A DNA stretch of 64,000 bases from Neostapfia colusana (lineage: Eukaryota; Streptophyta; Magnoliopsida; Poales; Poaceae), in contig JASWHV010000010.1 in the NCBI GenBank assembly GCA_030760725.1, forward strand, positions 36,833,760-36,897,759. The letters run 5' to 3'. Of this stretch, positions 10,741-23,029 are shown piece after piece. Both the position numbers and the translations under genes were made by a program. The first letter of the stretch is position 1. Each line of letters begins with the position of its first letter. The notes under the pieces were generated by a model, which saw only the letters and a program-made list of their open reading frames with translations, had not been told where the DNA came from and made no database searches.

Positions 10741-13166
10741 CTACATGATAGAAACAATACATGTATTAATTTAATGCATTTGTATTAAGTTTGAAGTTGT
10801 GAAGTCTATAACCTTTGCTAGATAGACCTAATGACTGTGAAACTTTTACTGTGGCTTGGTTACAACCTAAACAGAGACCTGGTCAAGTTTTAGTTGCAGC
10901 AAAGCTCATTTGAGCCCTCCACAAATAATTATGTCCTTGACCTTAATTGGAACTCTTCGGGTGTTCTAGGAATTTTCATGAGACAAACTATGACTTTCTG
11001 AAAACTAGATTTTCAGAGTGTTCTAATGGAGTTGGTCTCACTTAATTTGGAAGTCTCTAACTAAAGATATGAGCTAAACAATTTCAGAGAAAATTCTGAA
11101 AATGTTTCTGAACATTTTCTATTTTCTCTGGAACAGTTTCACTAATCACACCCTTTAGGTGGATTAAATGAGCTCAAATGGATCTGAAATTTTTATGGTA
11201 GTTCAAGGATATTTTGGTGAACATCTCAGCAAAATTTCAGGATTTTCCTTCAAAGGATTCTCCAGTTAAAATTCCTACCCGTTTAAACTTTAAGGAATTA
11301 ATTCTGGAAAATTAAGGGTTTTCATGAAGTGAAACTTGATTTGCTGGAAAGTACTCGGAGAGCTGAATCCAGCAAAATTTTGTTCACTCAATTTGGAGCT
11401 TTCTAGCCAAAGTTATATGGATTTGAAGTTTGAACTGAAACTGAAATTTGGGAAAAAGTTTAAACTCTGGCTTGTGGGCCCCGCACACAGTGCATCGTCT
11501 CCCTCCTCGCGCCAACTGCGCGGCGGCGGCGATCTCCAGCGACCCTCGCCGGAACTGAGTTCCCGGCCACCCCCGGCCCGAAACTTGCCGCCTGCCCCTT
11601 TACTGACCCCCTGGACTCGATGGTGGGGTCGCCGGCCGCCGGCGATGACCGGAAACCCGTGCGCACCGATGACAGCACCTGCTAGGGTTCCGGTGAGGTC
11701 GGTCCCGCTCTCCCATGCACCAAATCGGCCGGAAATCGGTTGGAGAGCATCAGTAGAGCATGGGAAACACGAACCAGGGCTGGGTGGAAGCTAGAAATGC
11801 CGGCAACTAGGCTCTCGACGGTGAGCCGAGGTGTTCAGCCATGGCGGCGGGGAAAACAGCCATATCATGGCCGATTCTCGATGGTTTTCTCTAATTCCAG
11901 TTCGAGCGTGGGCGCTATCGTGCGTAGAAGCTACTAGGTAACGAGCTCGTCCAACCCTCGTGCATAGAGCACGAATTTCACCCGAAGGTGAGCTCGGTCC
12001 ATATGAACTGATCAAGAGTAAATTTGGAAATTCTCGGCCGAGGGTTGATCAATCGCCAAACGGCTTTCGGTTACTCCATCTACATAAAATCACGCACCTT
12101 TCTTGTGTAGAGAAGAGTACGTGACAACGGCTGTGCCGTGCTGTCCACGGGAGCCCGATCGGCGGCGATGTTCGGCTCGCCGGAGAAATGGCTCGTACAG
12201 CTCGAGGTCGCTTGCTCACTGGACAACACGGGGTCTAGGAGGTTGCTCACGACCTCTTGGTGCCGTTTTGCTGTGGAGGAGGCTGTGCTCGCGAGTGATC
12301 GGCTTGATCAAGCGTGAGCTCGAGCGGCGGCGATGGCAGTGGAAGAACAGGTCGTGCACCTCGGCAGCTCGGGGAATGGGCGACTGAAGCACGCCGGGGA
12401 GGGGATAAGTAGCCCGGCGACTGGTCCCCGGCTTGGGGCGCGCAGCAGGAGCTGGCGCCGGCTGCCCCCTCGGTGGCGCGCGCACACTGCACCCGGGAAC
12501 CGATGGAGCTGCGTTTCAGTCGGTTTGTGTTGAAGTAGAGGCTGACATGTGGGTCCCACCCCCCATTTTAACCTCTGAAATTTACTCCTAATCACTGTTG
12601 TAAACAGTGAACCCCATACTACCCTTGGCAATTCAAATTATTCACCCATGAGCCATATGAATTGATCAAAGTTCAAATGAGGTTTGGTTTGAATGAATTT
12701 CAGCACAAGTTCAGTTTGAAATTCAAATAAAGTTTGAATTTCTCCCCCTTAGCTCATGTCAAGATCAACTCCAAATGGAGTGAAAATTGGCGTGTGAGCT
12801 CACAAAAATGTGCTGAGTAAGAATATGCCTTCCACTTTTAAATTCATGGTATAAGAACAGTTTGAATTTTAATATGGTTTCAAACTGCCCTCTTCCTATC
12901 TATACCCAAAATGACCTCAAAAAGGTTTTGAATTTGGGTGAAACTTGGCATGGACATCCTTAGCAAAGTGTAGGAGTTTTCATATGTCCAGCCCATCTAT
13001 ATCACATGTGGGAAATACCAATTTTGCAATGTGTAAGTTTGTTCTCTAATGAGCATGTTGATAATTGTTACTTGCTCTTCATTTGTGTTCATCATTCTTC
13101 CTCAACTGAGGTGTGTGGTGTGGTGATGAACACTGCAAATGGGTGTCAAAAACTGAGGCCCTCACA

Positions 13167-16012
13167 ATTTCTTCCCATCTCCTTTGTCTGAGGTTGAGAT
13201 CTGGCTGTGTGAAAATGTACTTCAAACTCTTATGATCCGTATATATCTCGGTCCTCTTCCCCATCAAGTAGTGCCGCCAAATTTTCAACGCGTGTACCAC
13301 TGCGGCTAGTTCTAGGTCGTGTGTAGGATAGTTTTTCTCGTGCTTCCGAAGCTGCCGGGATGCATATGCCACGACATGCCCTTCTTGCATGAGAACACAT
13401 CCCAACCCGTTTCCAGAGGCATCGCAGTACACCGTGAAGTTCTTCTGCATATCTGGCATAACCAACACTAGGGCTGTTGTCAATCTCTTCTTTAGCTCCT
13501 GAAAGCTCGTCTCGCACTGTGGCGTCCAGGTGAATGTGATTCCCTTCTCCAACAGTTTGGTGAGAGGTCTCGAGATCTTGGAGAATCCCTCAATAAACCG
13601 TCGATAGTATCCAGCCAATCCCAAAAAGTTTCGAACTTCCCCGACATTTTCAGGGGTCTTCCACTTCTGTATATCCTCGATTTTGACAGGATCCACGGAG
13701 ATTCCTCCCTCCGAGATTATATGTCCTATGAAGGGAACTCTCTTCAGCCAAAACTCACACTTGCTCAACTTGGCATATAGTTGGTGTTCTCTCAGCCTTT
13801 GCAACACCAACCTTAGATGTTTCTCATGTTCTTCTTCATCTTTGGAGAAGACGAGAATGTCATCTATGAAAACCACCACAAATTTGTCCAGATATTCCAT
13901 GAATACCTTGCTCATGAGATACATGAAGTATGCCGGGGCATTAGTTAGCCTGAAAGGCATGACAGTGTATTCATACAGTCCGTACCGAGATACGAAAGCT
14001 GTCTTGGTAATATTAGATTGCCTTATCTTGAGTTGGTGGTATCCCGACCTGAGATCAATTTTCGAGAACACACAAGCTCCCCTCAACTGATCAAACAAGT
14101 CTTCAATGCGAGGTAATGGGTACTTGTTCTTGATGGTTACCTCATTCAAAGCACGGTAATCCATGCATAACCTTTGGGTTCCGTCTTTCTTGGGCACAAA
14201 TATCACCGGAGCTCCCCATGGTGAGGAACTAGGGCGGATATACCCCTTCTCCGTCAATTCTCTCAAAAGATCCTTGAGTTCTTCTAGCTGCTTGGAGTCC
14301 ATCCGATAGGGTCTCTTGTATATCGGGGCTGTTCCAGGCACTAGCTCAATTGCTAATTCCACTTCACGATCGGGAGGCATACCTGGCAATTCTTCCGGAA
14401 AAACGTCTGGATATTCCCTGATGGTCCTGATTTCCTCAACTTTCACCTCAACTTGATTTAATTTAATGTCCCTCCTAGGCTTGTGTATTGTTATGAACTT
14501 TACTCTTGTGCCACTAGGGTGAGTTAGTTCCACCGTTCTGGTCGAACAATGAATGATTCCCTTATGTTTGGTCAACCAATCCATGCCCAAAATAATATCG
14601 ATCCCTTGGGAATCTATCACTATGAGGTTAGCAGTAAACACTACCCCATTAATGTCTAGATTCACCTTGGGACACACTTGTCTTGTCCTTATTTCTCCAC
14701 CTAGAGAGTTTACGGCTAGCATATAGTTCATTTTTGTTGTTGCTAGGTCATACTTCTTAACAAACCCTTGAGCAATAAACGAGTGGGTAGCACCAGAATC
14801 AAACAGCAGGGTTGCAAGGTGTAAATTGGCAGGAAACTTACCAACTACCACGTCGGGTGCATCTTGTGCTTCCTCCATAGTGACGTGGTTCACCCGTCCT
14901 CTCATTACATTCTGCTGTTGTGGCTGCGCGGGCTTCTTCTTTGGGCACTTATGGGCGTAGTGTCCCACTTCACCACAGCTAAAACATTGCACCCCAACCT
15001 TAGGTGCCTGGCCTTTGTTGTCTTGGGGTTGGTTTGGGGGTCCTTGCACTGCTGGTCGAGGTGGATATGCAGGGCGAGGCTGCTGTACAAACTGACGTTG
15101 CTGCTGTGCTGGTGTAGCCGGAGGCCTGTAGTTCGGGTTGTACCCTCTTGGTGCTGAGTAGGGTACCGCTGCACGGTTCGTCTGCCCTGCAGGTTGCTGC
15201 ATCAGACGTGGGTGAGTGTTGCTCCCTGAGGCTTGATGTGACCAACCGGCCTTCCTCTTATTCTCATTTTCCAAGGCCTTTAGCTTCCTTTCTACCACAA
15301 ATGCTCTGTCCACCATCTTTTGGAAGCTGTCATACTCATTTGAGGACATTGCACACTGCATCTTCGCGGTAAGTCCTTCCACGAAACAGTCTTGTTTCTG
15401 CTCATCAGTCTTTATGTCTCGTGGGGCATAACGGGATAGTTGAGTAAATTTAGTGAGGTATTCCCTCACCGTCATGTTACCTTGCTGCAACCCCAAAAAT
15501 TCTTTCCTCTTGTTTTTGAGTTCACATCTTGGGATGTAATGGTTGCGGAAGCTACGCTTGAACTCTTCCCAAGTGATGTTCTCAGGGTCATGATGGGCGG
15601 CCACATAGGCGGTCCACTAATCAGCAGCAGGTCCATGCAATTGATGAGAGGCAAACAGCACCCTCTCATACCCTTGGCACTGGATGATCCTCATCTTGCT
15701 TTCAATGGTCTTCAGCCAATCATCTGCCTCCAGAGGTTCAGCAGCACTTGCAAACTTTGGAGGTTGAGTTCCTAGAAACCCACTCAACCTTGGTTGGCGT
15801 GGTGCAGCTTGTGGAGGTGGAACTTGATGCAAGTTGGCCACCACTTGAATCAAGTTCTGGATGAGCTGATTCTGATTCTCCAGCATTAGGTGGAGAGGAT
15901 CAACTTCTTCACGGCAACCACCCTGGTCCTGGCTTCCAGAAAGATGAGGGTTGCATGCCTCATCGTTGTTGTTGGCGGGTTTGGCAGCACGTCCTTTTCC
16001 TCTTCCGGCCAT
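13167..16012 (-). pseudogene. gag-pol: Element D gag-protease-RT-RNase H (family B), cut by family A insertion
   Basis: One frame runs from the ATG at 16012 to the insertion point at 13167. Domains in order: gag core (ITWEEFKRSF, LQQGNMTVREYL), CCHC knuckle (CFSCGEVGHYAHKCP), protease (LLFDSGATHSFIA, IILGMDWL), RT (FIDDILVFS), RNase H (YCDASGNGLG, YTDHKSLKYIF). It stops at LRQRRW inside RNase H, where the family A LTR begins. The only internal lesion is an in-frame TAG at 15617-15619, a Trp codon in relatives. The absence of a stop or shift between protease and RT shows that family B encodes one continuous gag-pol. The rest of RNase H and integrase should lie left of the window. Confidence 0.92.
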
Positions 16013-16316
16013 CTGGCAGAATCAACCAATGTTAATTTGAAAGCATTTAGTATCATCTTACTACTTTCATTTGTTTGTACTTTAAAGTGTTGAGGCTTTG
16101 TCATACTTTTCTGAGGGTTCATTTATCACACAAAATTAAATGCACTATTATTTCATGTGGGTTCACACACCAAAGCAAAACAATCTAAAGACGAGGTTGT
16201 GGACAATTGCTCATGGCTTCCACAACACATGTCACACACCAAGCATTAACACACCATTAACTTAACTTAACGACTCGACTATTCGACATCTTTCTAACTA
16301 AGGGAAGGACTCTACA

Positions 16317-17096
16317 CTACTCGTTTTCTTGAGCTGTCTCCTCAGGATATTCCTCATCATTTCGGCTGCCTTCTGACTCTGCTTTGGGTGGGGAGGCTGC
16401 TGGCGGAGAAGTGCGACGACGCCTGATCGCCCGGCGATCTGGGGAGTCAGGAGTCCATGTATCATTCACAGTGACACACAGTTCATTCCCATCTCCTCTT
16501 TCTCTCGCCCTTAAGCAGGCTCGCAGCAACGCCTCCGTTTCCTTCAGGGTGTCCCGAACATCCTGAAGTTCTTGCTGACACTCCTGCAGTCGAGTGCTGA
16601 GCATAGCAGCATCCTCCAAGCACAAATCCATGTGCTCATGGGAAGTCCCTTGCTGCACTGGAGGGTACTTGTAATCCGTGGTACCACTCTCACGCTGGAC
16701 GACATACATGTACTCGGTCCTGTCCAGGTGTCGACGATAGATGTAACTCTGGCAGGTGATGGCCTCCCAGGTGACATCCTTCTCCGCATCGACCTGTGTC
16801 GCTCTGCAAGCTGGAGAGCGGTGAATCTTAAGCAGCTGATTTTCGTGTATAATCCTAATCTCTGAACTCCATTCTTCCCTTTTCTCACGGATGGTCCTGG
16901 TGGAGTTATAGTGGATGATTAGCTTGCCCGTATTGCCGGCGGCTTCGAGCATACGTCGAAGACGGTGCAACAAGCCTCCTACTGCCAATCCGTAAGAAAG
17001 GTACGTCCCCGGACGGCTCTCCTCTCTTTGGGCAAGGGCAACTACGGGAACTCTCCCCCCTGTGGACTTGCGAGCAGTGCGAATCATGCGAACCAT
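16317..17096 (-). CDS. ORF0 of family B element D, 259 aa
   Basis: Intact ORF between leader and gag. The N-terminal region (about 1-120) is basic then mixed (MVRMIRTARK, LLHRLRRMLEAAG, LIIHYNSTRTIREK) and aligns in layout with the family A ORF0. Residues about 150-195 form a likely coiled coil (LQECQQELQDVRDTLKETEA). The C-terminus is Arg-rich then acidic (RRAIRRRRT, then Glu/Asn to the stop). The plus-strand family B element has the same 780-nt frame with one stop. Function unknown; RNA or Gag binding is a guess from the basic patches and coiled coil. Confidence 0.85.
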   Translation of the reverse strand: MVRMIRTARKSTGGRVPVVALAQREESRPGTYLSYGLAVGGLLHRLRRMLEAAGNTGKLIIHYNSTRTIREKREEWSSEIRIIHENQLLKIHRSPACRATQVDAEKDVTWEAITCQSYIYRRHLDRTEYMYVVQRESGTTDYKYPPVQQGTSHEHMDLCLEDAAMLSTRLQECQQELQDVRDTLKETEALLRACLRARERGDGNELCVTVNDTWTPDSPDRRAIRRRRTSPPAASPPKAESEGSRNDEEYPEETAQENE

Positions 17097-17299
17097 CTAA
17101 AACAAAAAGCATTTAAACTTAGGTTAGATAAACTTTTAAACAAAAATCCTATTTTGAATGAAAATTGGGGTAAGATGAAGAAAGTGACTCATTAAATAAC
17201 ACTTTTCAACACACACCTTGTAAAAATAGTTTTTAAGAAAATAGGGCCCTTAAATACGTCCATTTCTACCTAGGTCCACGTTCCTACGGACAAACCTTG

Positions 17300-17311
17300 G
17301 CTCTGATACCA
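17300..17311 (-). other. Primer binding site, element D
   Basis: Element strand TGGTATCAGAGC, 4 nt (GAAG) inside the LTR end. Same spacing as the plus-strand family B element at 46254. Confidence 0.92.
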
Positions 17312-17315
17312 CTTC

Positions 17316-20300
17316 TGTCACACCCGGTTTTTCCGAAGAACAACCAAGTGAATATCACATGTATGCCAGGATCATTTTCTCATACATGTGATGACAAATA
17401 GTGAAGCATCATTTATTACAAGCCAGGTGTCGAATATAAGTAAGTCTTACATAGTAAATGTCTCGATGGACAATAATAAGTTCATCACAAGTAAATAAAC
17501 TAGCAGCGGAATATTATTCTTGAAGGCTCCGTCACAAGCGTTGCCCGGGGGTCTCCATGAACCTAGAAACCTTCTTCGGGTCCAAAGTCTTGGTCATTAC
17601 ACACCACCTCGTTATCTTGACCTGAGCAGCAATATAAACCAACAAAATATGCAAGGTTGAGTACCAATGGTACTCAGCAAGTGTGGGAAAATTATATCAT
17701 GCATGGCTAGAACAAGGAGAGGTTGAACTCATGGTTAAAGCACTACGCAATTAAATACCTATCACCTTAGCTTATTAAGCACCTACATTACGACACAGGT
17801 GAAATGGTCCCAATCTCCCATCCCATCATCATAATCCAATAACCATAACATCATTTCCAATGTTAAGCTCCCCGCTTAACATTCACAACTTCCAAAATCA
17901 TCAATCCTCTAATCATGAATAAGTCCAAGCCGCTCTTGACCGTGAGCATGGCTGTCATGACAGTTTTGACTCTGCAGAGTTTGCACCACTGTACCCACAT
18001 GTAGTGATTTCATCCCCCGTTGCCGGGTGGACTAAAAGAACCTCCATTATGCCAGTGGCTACGAACCACATTCACACTTCCCAGGTGTGTAGCCAGGAGA
18101 TCACTACGAAGCCTTTACAAAGGGATTCCCGATGAGCGTGGGCCCACTGAGGTTTCACCCCTAACAGCATACAAGAGGCTCCAACCCCACTGAAGTGGCC
18201 CCCTCTTGAGCCTTGCAGTTCATATGGTTGTCCAGCTGACACCTATTCCCCGCACCATCCAACACACCCATACTACGCCGGGGATACACCTAATTAATTG
18301 GCCAAGCTGCCACATCTCAGCATGTGGTTGGCACGGTAAAGCCAGGTTACATGCTCCATGAACCGGTCCTTAGGATCCAGGCAAGTACTAAACACAAACC
18401 CAAGTCTCGTGCACCCAGCACACAACCAAAACATCCAACTTGCCTTGATCCCTACCTCATAATATCTCATTCAAGAGTATGGTAATATAAACTGATAATC
18501 TCATATCCCAATTATCCCATTCTAAGCATGGCTAAGCATATGCATAATAATAAATGACATGATAAAATGAATCCCAACCCAAGCTACAAGGAAACAAGGT
18601 AATGCAATTCTAGGGAAACATCCTAGTATGGGTTTCATATTTCAATTGACAATGCAAATAATTCTACCTACACACGCTAGTATAGGATCAAAGTGGTCAA
18701 GGACACTTGCCTCCTTCTTGCTGCTCTTGAAATGGGTAGTCCTGGTCTTGGAAAGGAATAACTTGCTCTTGAGCAGGTTCTACATCATACCATCACACAT
18801 AGCAAAAGAAAAACAACAATCCACAAGACATAGTTCACACTTCCACTTCATACAAACCACACATTCACATTTAACAAAGCCATTCACAACTTATATGTGT
18901 TGTGTTTACTCTATGTGTGTTGACCTTTGGCTTACATGCACTTTTAATCATGTGTATATGATTCCTACTTTTGTATTCACATTTATGCTTGCATACTTTA
19001 TACATGAGTTTCCAATTTAAATAATTTTCCTTATATTCAATTACTACACCTTTTAGCTACCAAGTATGCATGAAAGTTATTTTCCTCCTCCATATGTGTC
19101 TCCAAAATTTCTACCAACCCTAAACTGAATTCTTTGGATTTTAGAACTCCATTTATCATTTACTAGTTGCTATATTTTCAGATTTATTTCCTATGCCAAA
19201 TTGTGAACTTTATTGTGAAAATAACAAGACACATCATCTAAACAGAATAGGTTCTGATCTAAAATATTTACTAATATATTTTAGACCTTTTCCTTTGATG
19301 TAAACTATTTTACAATTATTTTCCCTATTTTCCAGAACTATTCTTTACTTAAAAATGAGTCCCTAAATGTGAATAATAAATTAAACAGATTCAATTCTGT
19401 CCCAAAACATGTTTTTATCTTACTCCAAAGTTTTCTAAATACCGAGAAAGTTTTAAATTTAATTATGACAATATGTTTGTCCGACTTTTTAATTTTTAAT
19501 CACTAGCCACTTATTCAATTTCCTAATTTAAATACTAAACAGGGCTAAAAAGATAAACTCACCCCACTACAGGGTCTATAATATTATTTTCAGAATTTCC
19601 AGGGGTCTAGCTACACTTATCAGAGGTGTTTTTCCTAATTTTTATTAAGTCCAGGGGCTAAATCTGATTTTTTAAATGAATTTACATGATTTTCTGGAGT
19701 TCCAGGGGCTAGATCAGAAGTTTCCGGGGCTAGCTCTTATTTCCCGAGAACCCCAGGGGGTAGCGCGTAAGAATTCCAGTCTTTATAACGCGGGGCTGAC
19801 GTGGACCGTCCGATTTTAAACCGATGGCTGAGATTATAACGTCGAACCTGTACGAGGGTATTTAAACCCTATAGTGCGATTTAAAATAAACGGCGCACAA
19901 GCGGCCACGTCGCTCTGATCGAGCGCGGGCGGCGGGAGGCGGCGATCTCGCCGGAAACTTTCGGATCTTCGGGAATTCTTCCTAGAACTGTGATTTTATG
20001 GCATAGATCGGTAGAGGGGAGGTCGGGGATCTCACCTCGGGGGTTTTCTTGAGCTCGGAGGTCCTGGAAGGTGATCGTCGACGAGGTCCGAGGCAAAACC
20101 ACGTCGAAGCTCGTCGGCGCTGCGTTTACACCGCAAATCACCGAGTTTTCTGCACCGGCAAGGTTCCCCGGAGGCGGTGGATCAAGACCAGCGAGTTAGA
20201 CCGGAATTTCCGAGCTTAGATCGGCCAGAATTCAGCCGGAGAAGTCTCGGTTCTCACCGGAGGAAAAATCGGCGATCGCGTGGGAAAAACAGAACGAGGC

Positions 20301-20735
20301 CGGGGTTTTTATAGACGGGGAAGGCGGTGTGTCGGTTGTGATCGAGTTTGAGTCGTCCGGGACCAAAATTCGGCTGGGGAACACGGTTTCCAGGGGGTAG
20401 TTTTGATTCGGGAGAGAGAGATGTCCCAGGGTCGGCCGATCGCGCGCGAGGAAGAAGATGACGGCGGGCCCCGCGTGTCAGTGAGAGAGAGAGGCGCGTG
20501 GCTGTGGGCTGGCGGGGGGGGGGGGGGAAATGGTGGGCCGGCTGGTGGGTTCGGCCCACTGCCCGGTTAGGTTTTAGTTTTCTTTTTCTTTTTTTCTATT
20601 TCTTTCTGATTTGAGTTTAATTTGAATTCCTGTTGGAATTTGAATTTTTGCAAAACCTGCAACACGTCCAAAAATTTTTAAATTCCCCTCTTAACATGAT
20701 TTAGAGTTTTGAATCAAAATTTTTTGGGTGTTACA
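17316..20735 (-). repeat. Family B LTR 1 (3420 bp), shared by element D and the next unit
   Basis: Edges on the element strand: TGTAACACCC at 20735 and GGGTGTGACA at 17316. On its left it joins D's primer site, so it is D's 5' LTR. On its right a polypurine tract and pol tail follow directly, so it also serves as the 3' LTR of the next unit. One LTR shared by two internal regions is the expected product of recombination between LTRs. Exon-like blocks lie at 18779-18711 (69 nt) and 17621-17563 (59 nt), with a GTGAG donor after 20036. A long G run lies near 20513-20527. Confidence 0.9.
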
Positions 20736-20780
20736 GCTCTACGCACCTTAAAAGAAATCTCGTCCTCGAGATTGGTGTTT

Positions 20781-21737
20781 CTAATAAAACAATTCCGGAA
20801 ATTGTGCCTTGAGCTCATCTTCCCGCTCCCAGGTGGCTTCCTCTTCTGAGTGATGCTTCCACTGCACGTTGCACATCCGGATTCATTTATTTCTGGTGAG
20901 GCGTTCCATTGTCTCTAAAATCTTGTATGGTTGCTCGGCATAAGACAAATCCTCAGCTACGCTCACTTCATTCATGGGTAACACCTCCTTAGGCGTCCTC
21001 AGGCATTTCTTGAGTTGTAACACATGGAATACATCGTGCACATCCGATAGACAAGCCGGTAATTCTAGTTGATACGCCACTTCGCCTTTCCTCTCCAAAA
21101 CTTGAAAGGGTCCGATGTATCGAGGTGACAACTTCCCTTTCACCTTGAACCGACGAAGTCCTCTTATAGGGGACACCTTGAGATAAACATAGTCTCCCAC
21201 GTTGAAAACGAGCTCTCTTCTTCGTACATAAGCATAACTCTTTTGGCGTGTCTGTGCTATCCGCAAGTTATTGCGATTTTCCCTCACCTTCGCCTCGGCT
21301 TCTTGTAGTACCTCTGGACCAAACAGTTTACTTTCCCCCGTTTGGTTCCAAAATAGGGGAGTTTGGCACTTCCTCCCATACAAAGCTTCAAACGGTGACA
21401 TCTTCATACTAGCTTGATAGCTTTTGTTATAGGAAAACTCCGCATACGGTAAATTCTTGTCCCAACTCCTATTGTTTTTGAGTGCACATGCCCTTAACAT
21501 ATCTTCAAGGATCTGATTGGTTCTCTCCGTCTGCCCATCAGTTTGGGGATGATAGGCAGAGCTGAAGTTCAGATGGGTTCCCATGGTTTCATGCAACTTC
21601 TGCAAAACCTCGAGTTGAACTGTGTCCCTCGGTGCGACACAATCTTCTTTGGCACTCCATGGTAACACACGATCCTTGACATGTACAATTCTGCCAATTA
21701 GGATCCGCTGTAGCTTTCTTTCACGGGGATGAAATGG
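20781..21737 (-). pseudogene. pol: Integrase C-half and chromodomain remnant, family B unit 1
   Basis: Degraded 3' end of pol directly inside LTR 1. It covers the second and third acidic positions of the integrase core to the chromodomain. The codon for the second catalytic Asp (21632-21634) reads His. A 1-nt loss near 21605 shifts the frame, and TGA at 20883-20885 (Arg in relatives) removes most of the chromodomain. The 261-aa open part shows AYHPQTDGQTERTNQI and IGPFQVLERKGEVAYQLELP. The homology ends abruptly near 21737, where a plus-strand leader segment begins. Confidence 0.88.
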
Positions 21738-21747
21738 TCTCTTAACA

Positions 21748-22143
21748 TGGTATCAGAGCCAAGGTTTGCCCGTAGGAACGTGGACCTAGGTAGAAATGGA
21801 CGTATTTAAGGGCCCTATTTTCTTAAAAACTATTTTTACAATGTGTGTGTTGAAAAGTGTTATTTAATGAGTCACTTTCTTCATCTTACCCCAATTTTCA
21901 TTCAAAATAGGAATTTTGTTTTATAGTTTATCTAACCTATGTTTAAATGCTTTTTGTTTTAGATAGTTCACATGATTCGCACTGCTCGCAAGTCCACAGG
22001 AGGGAGAGTTCCCGTAGTTGCCCTTGCCCAAAGATAGGAGAGCCGTCCGGTGACGTACCTTTCTTACGGATTGGCAATAGGAGGCTTGTTGCGCCGTCTT
22101 CGACGTATGCTCGAAGCCGCCGGCAATACGGGCAAGCTAATCA
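21748..22143 (+). pseudogene. Inverted family B primer site, leader and ORF0 5' part
   Basis: Starts exactly with TGGTATCAGAGCC (21748-21760) and continues with about 200 nt of leader and the first 60 or so codons of ORF0, in the opposite orientation to the flanking LTRs. The ORF0 start codon is ATA instead of ATG and an early GAG codon reads TAG. About 10 nt before the primer site match neither pol nor LTR. This segment lies where a normal unit would have gag and pol, so it marks an internal deletion plus inversion. Confidence 0.85.
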
Positions 22144-22215
22144 TCCTCTCTGTCACACTATTTACTGCTAACAGATTCTTTTTTCCGTGCCACACCGTTC
22201 CTTGTTCATCCTCTC
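22144..22215 (+). other. Patchwork filler at unit 1 / LTR 2 junction
   Basis: Short pieces from different places: TTTACTGCTAAC matches the protease region (as at 48925), then about 40 nt match the integrase N-terminal region in minus orientation (as at 30503-30545). The string TCATCCTCTCTGTCACAC occurs twice, at about 22141 and 22207, the second overlapping the LTR terminus. Such filler is typical of error-prone break repair or template switching. Confidence 0.7.
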
Positions 22216-23029
22216 TGTCACACCCGGTTTTTCCGAAGAACAACCAAGTGAATATCACATGTATGCCAGGATCATTTTCTCATACATGTGATGACAAATA
22301 GTGAAGCATCATTTATTACAAGCCAGGTGTCGAATATAAGTAAGTCTTACATAGTAAATATCTCGATGGACAATAATAAGTTCATCACAAGTAAATAAAC
22401 TAGCAGCGGAATATTATTCTTGAGGGCTCCGTCACAGGCGTTGCCCGGGGGTCTCCATGAACCTAGAAACCTTCTTTGGGTCCAAAGTCTTGGTCATTAT
22501 ACACCACCTCGTTATCTTGACCTGAGCAGCAATATAAACCAACAAAATATGCAAGGTTGAGTACCAATGGTACTCAGCAAGTGTGGGAAAATTATATCAT
22601 GCATGGCTAGAACAAGGAGAGGTTGAACTCATGGTTAAAGCACTACACAATTAAATACCTATCACCTTAGCTTATTAAGCACCTACATTACGACACAGGT
22701 GAAATGGTCCCAATCTCCCATCCCATCATCATAATCCAATAACCATAACATCATTTCCAATGTTAAGCTCCCCGCTTAACATTCACAACTTCCAAAACCA
22801 TCAATCCTCTAATCATGAATAAGTCCAAGCCGCTCTTGACCGTGAGCACGGCTGTCATGATAGTTTTGACTCTGCAGAGTTTGCACCACTGTACCCACAT
22901 GTAGGGATTTCATCCCCCGTTGCCGTGTGGACTAAAAGAACCTCCATTATGCCAGTGGCTACGAACCACATTCACACTTCCCAGGTGTGTAGCCAGGAGA
23001 TCACTACGAAGCCTTTACAAAGGGATTCC

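Larger units (their letters stand above)
1..13166 (-). mobile_element. Family A Ty3/gypsy chromovirus LTR retrotransposon, 3' LTR cut by window edge
   Basis: Minus-strand element. In element order it has a 5' LTR (13166-9249), primer site, long leader, ORF0, gag-protease, RT-RNase H-integrase-chromodomain, polypurine tract and a 3' LTR (1921 to the window start). The single-frame gag-pol and the C-terminal chromodomain place it among plant chromoviruses of the Tekay/Del type. Comparing the 1.9 kb shared by both LTRs by eye, I count about 20 substitutions, roughly 1 percent, so the insertion is recent. Pol is nevertheless broken by two stops and two frameshifts. It sits inside the pol of family B element D, whose sequence resumes at 13167. 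Confidence 0.93.
9249..13166 (-). repeat. Family A 5' LTR, 3918 bp
   Basis: Bounded by TGTGAGGGCC at 13166 and GGGGTCGTGTCA at 9249 on the element strand, next to the primer site. In element order it contains an AT-rich U3 with many TTTGAATT-type motifs, a GC-rich leader (about 12.5 to 11.5 kb), a possible GT donor after 12254, an exon-like block at 10740-10660 (81 nt) and a terminal block at 9568-9480 (89 nt) ending in TAG. The full-length plus-strand LTR at 37891-41931 matches it throughout, but the GC-rich leader is clearly diverged. Confidence 0.92.
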
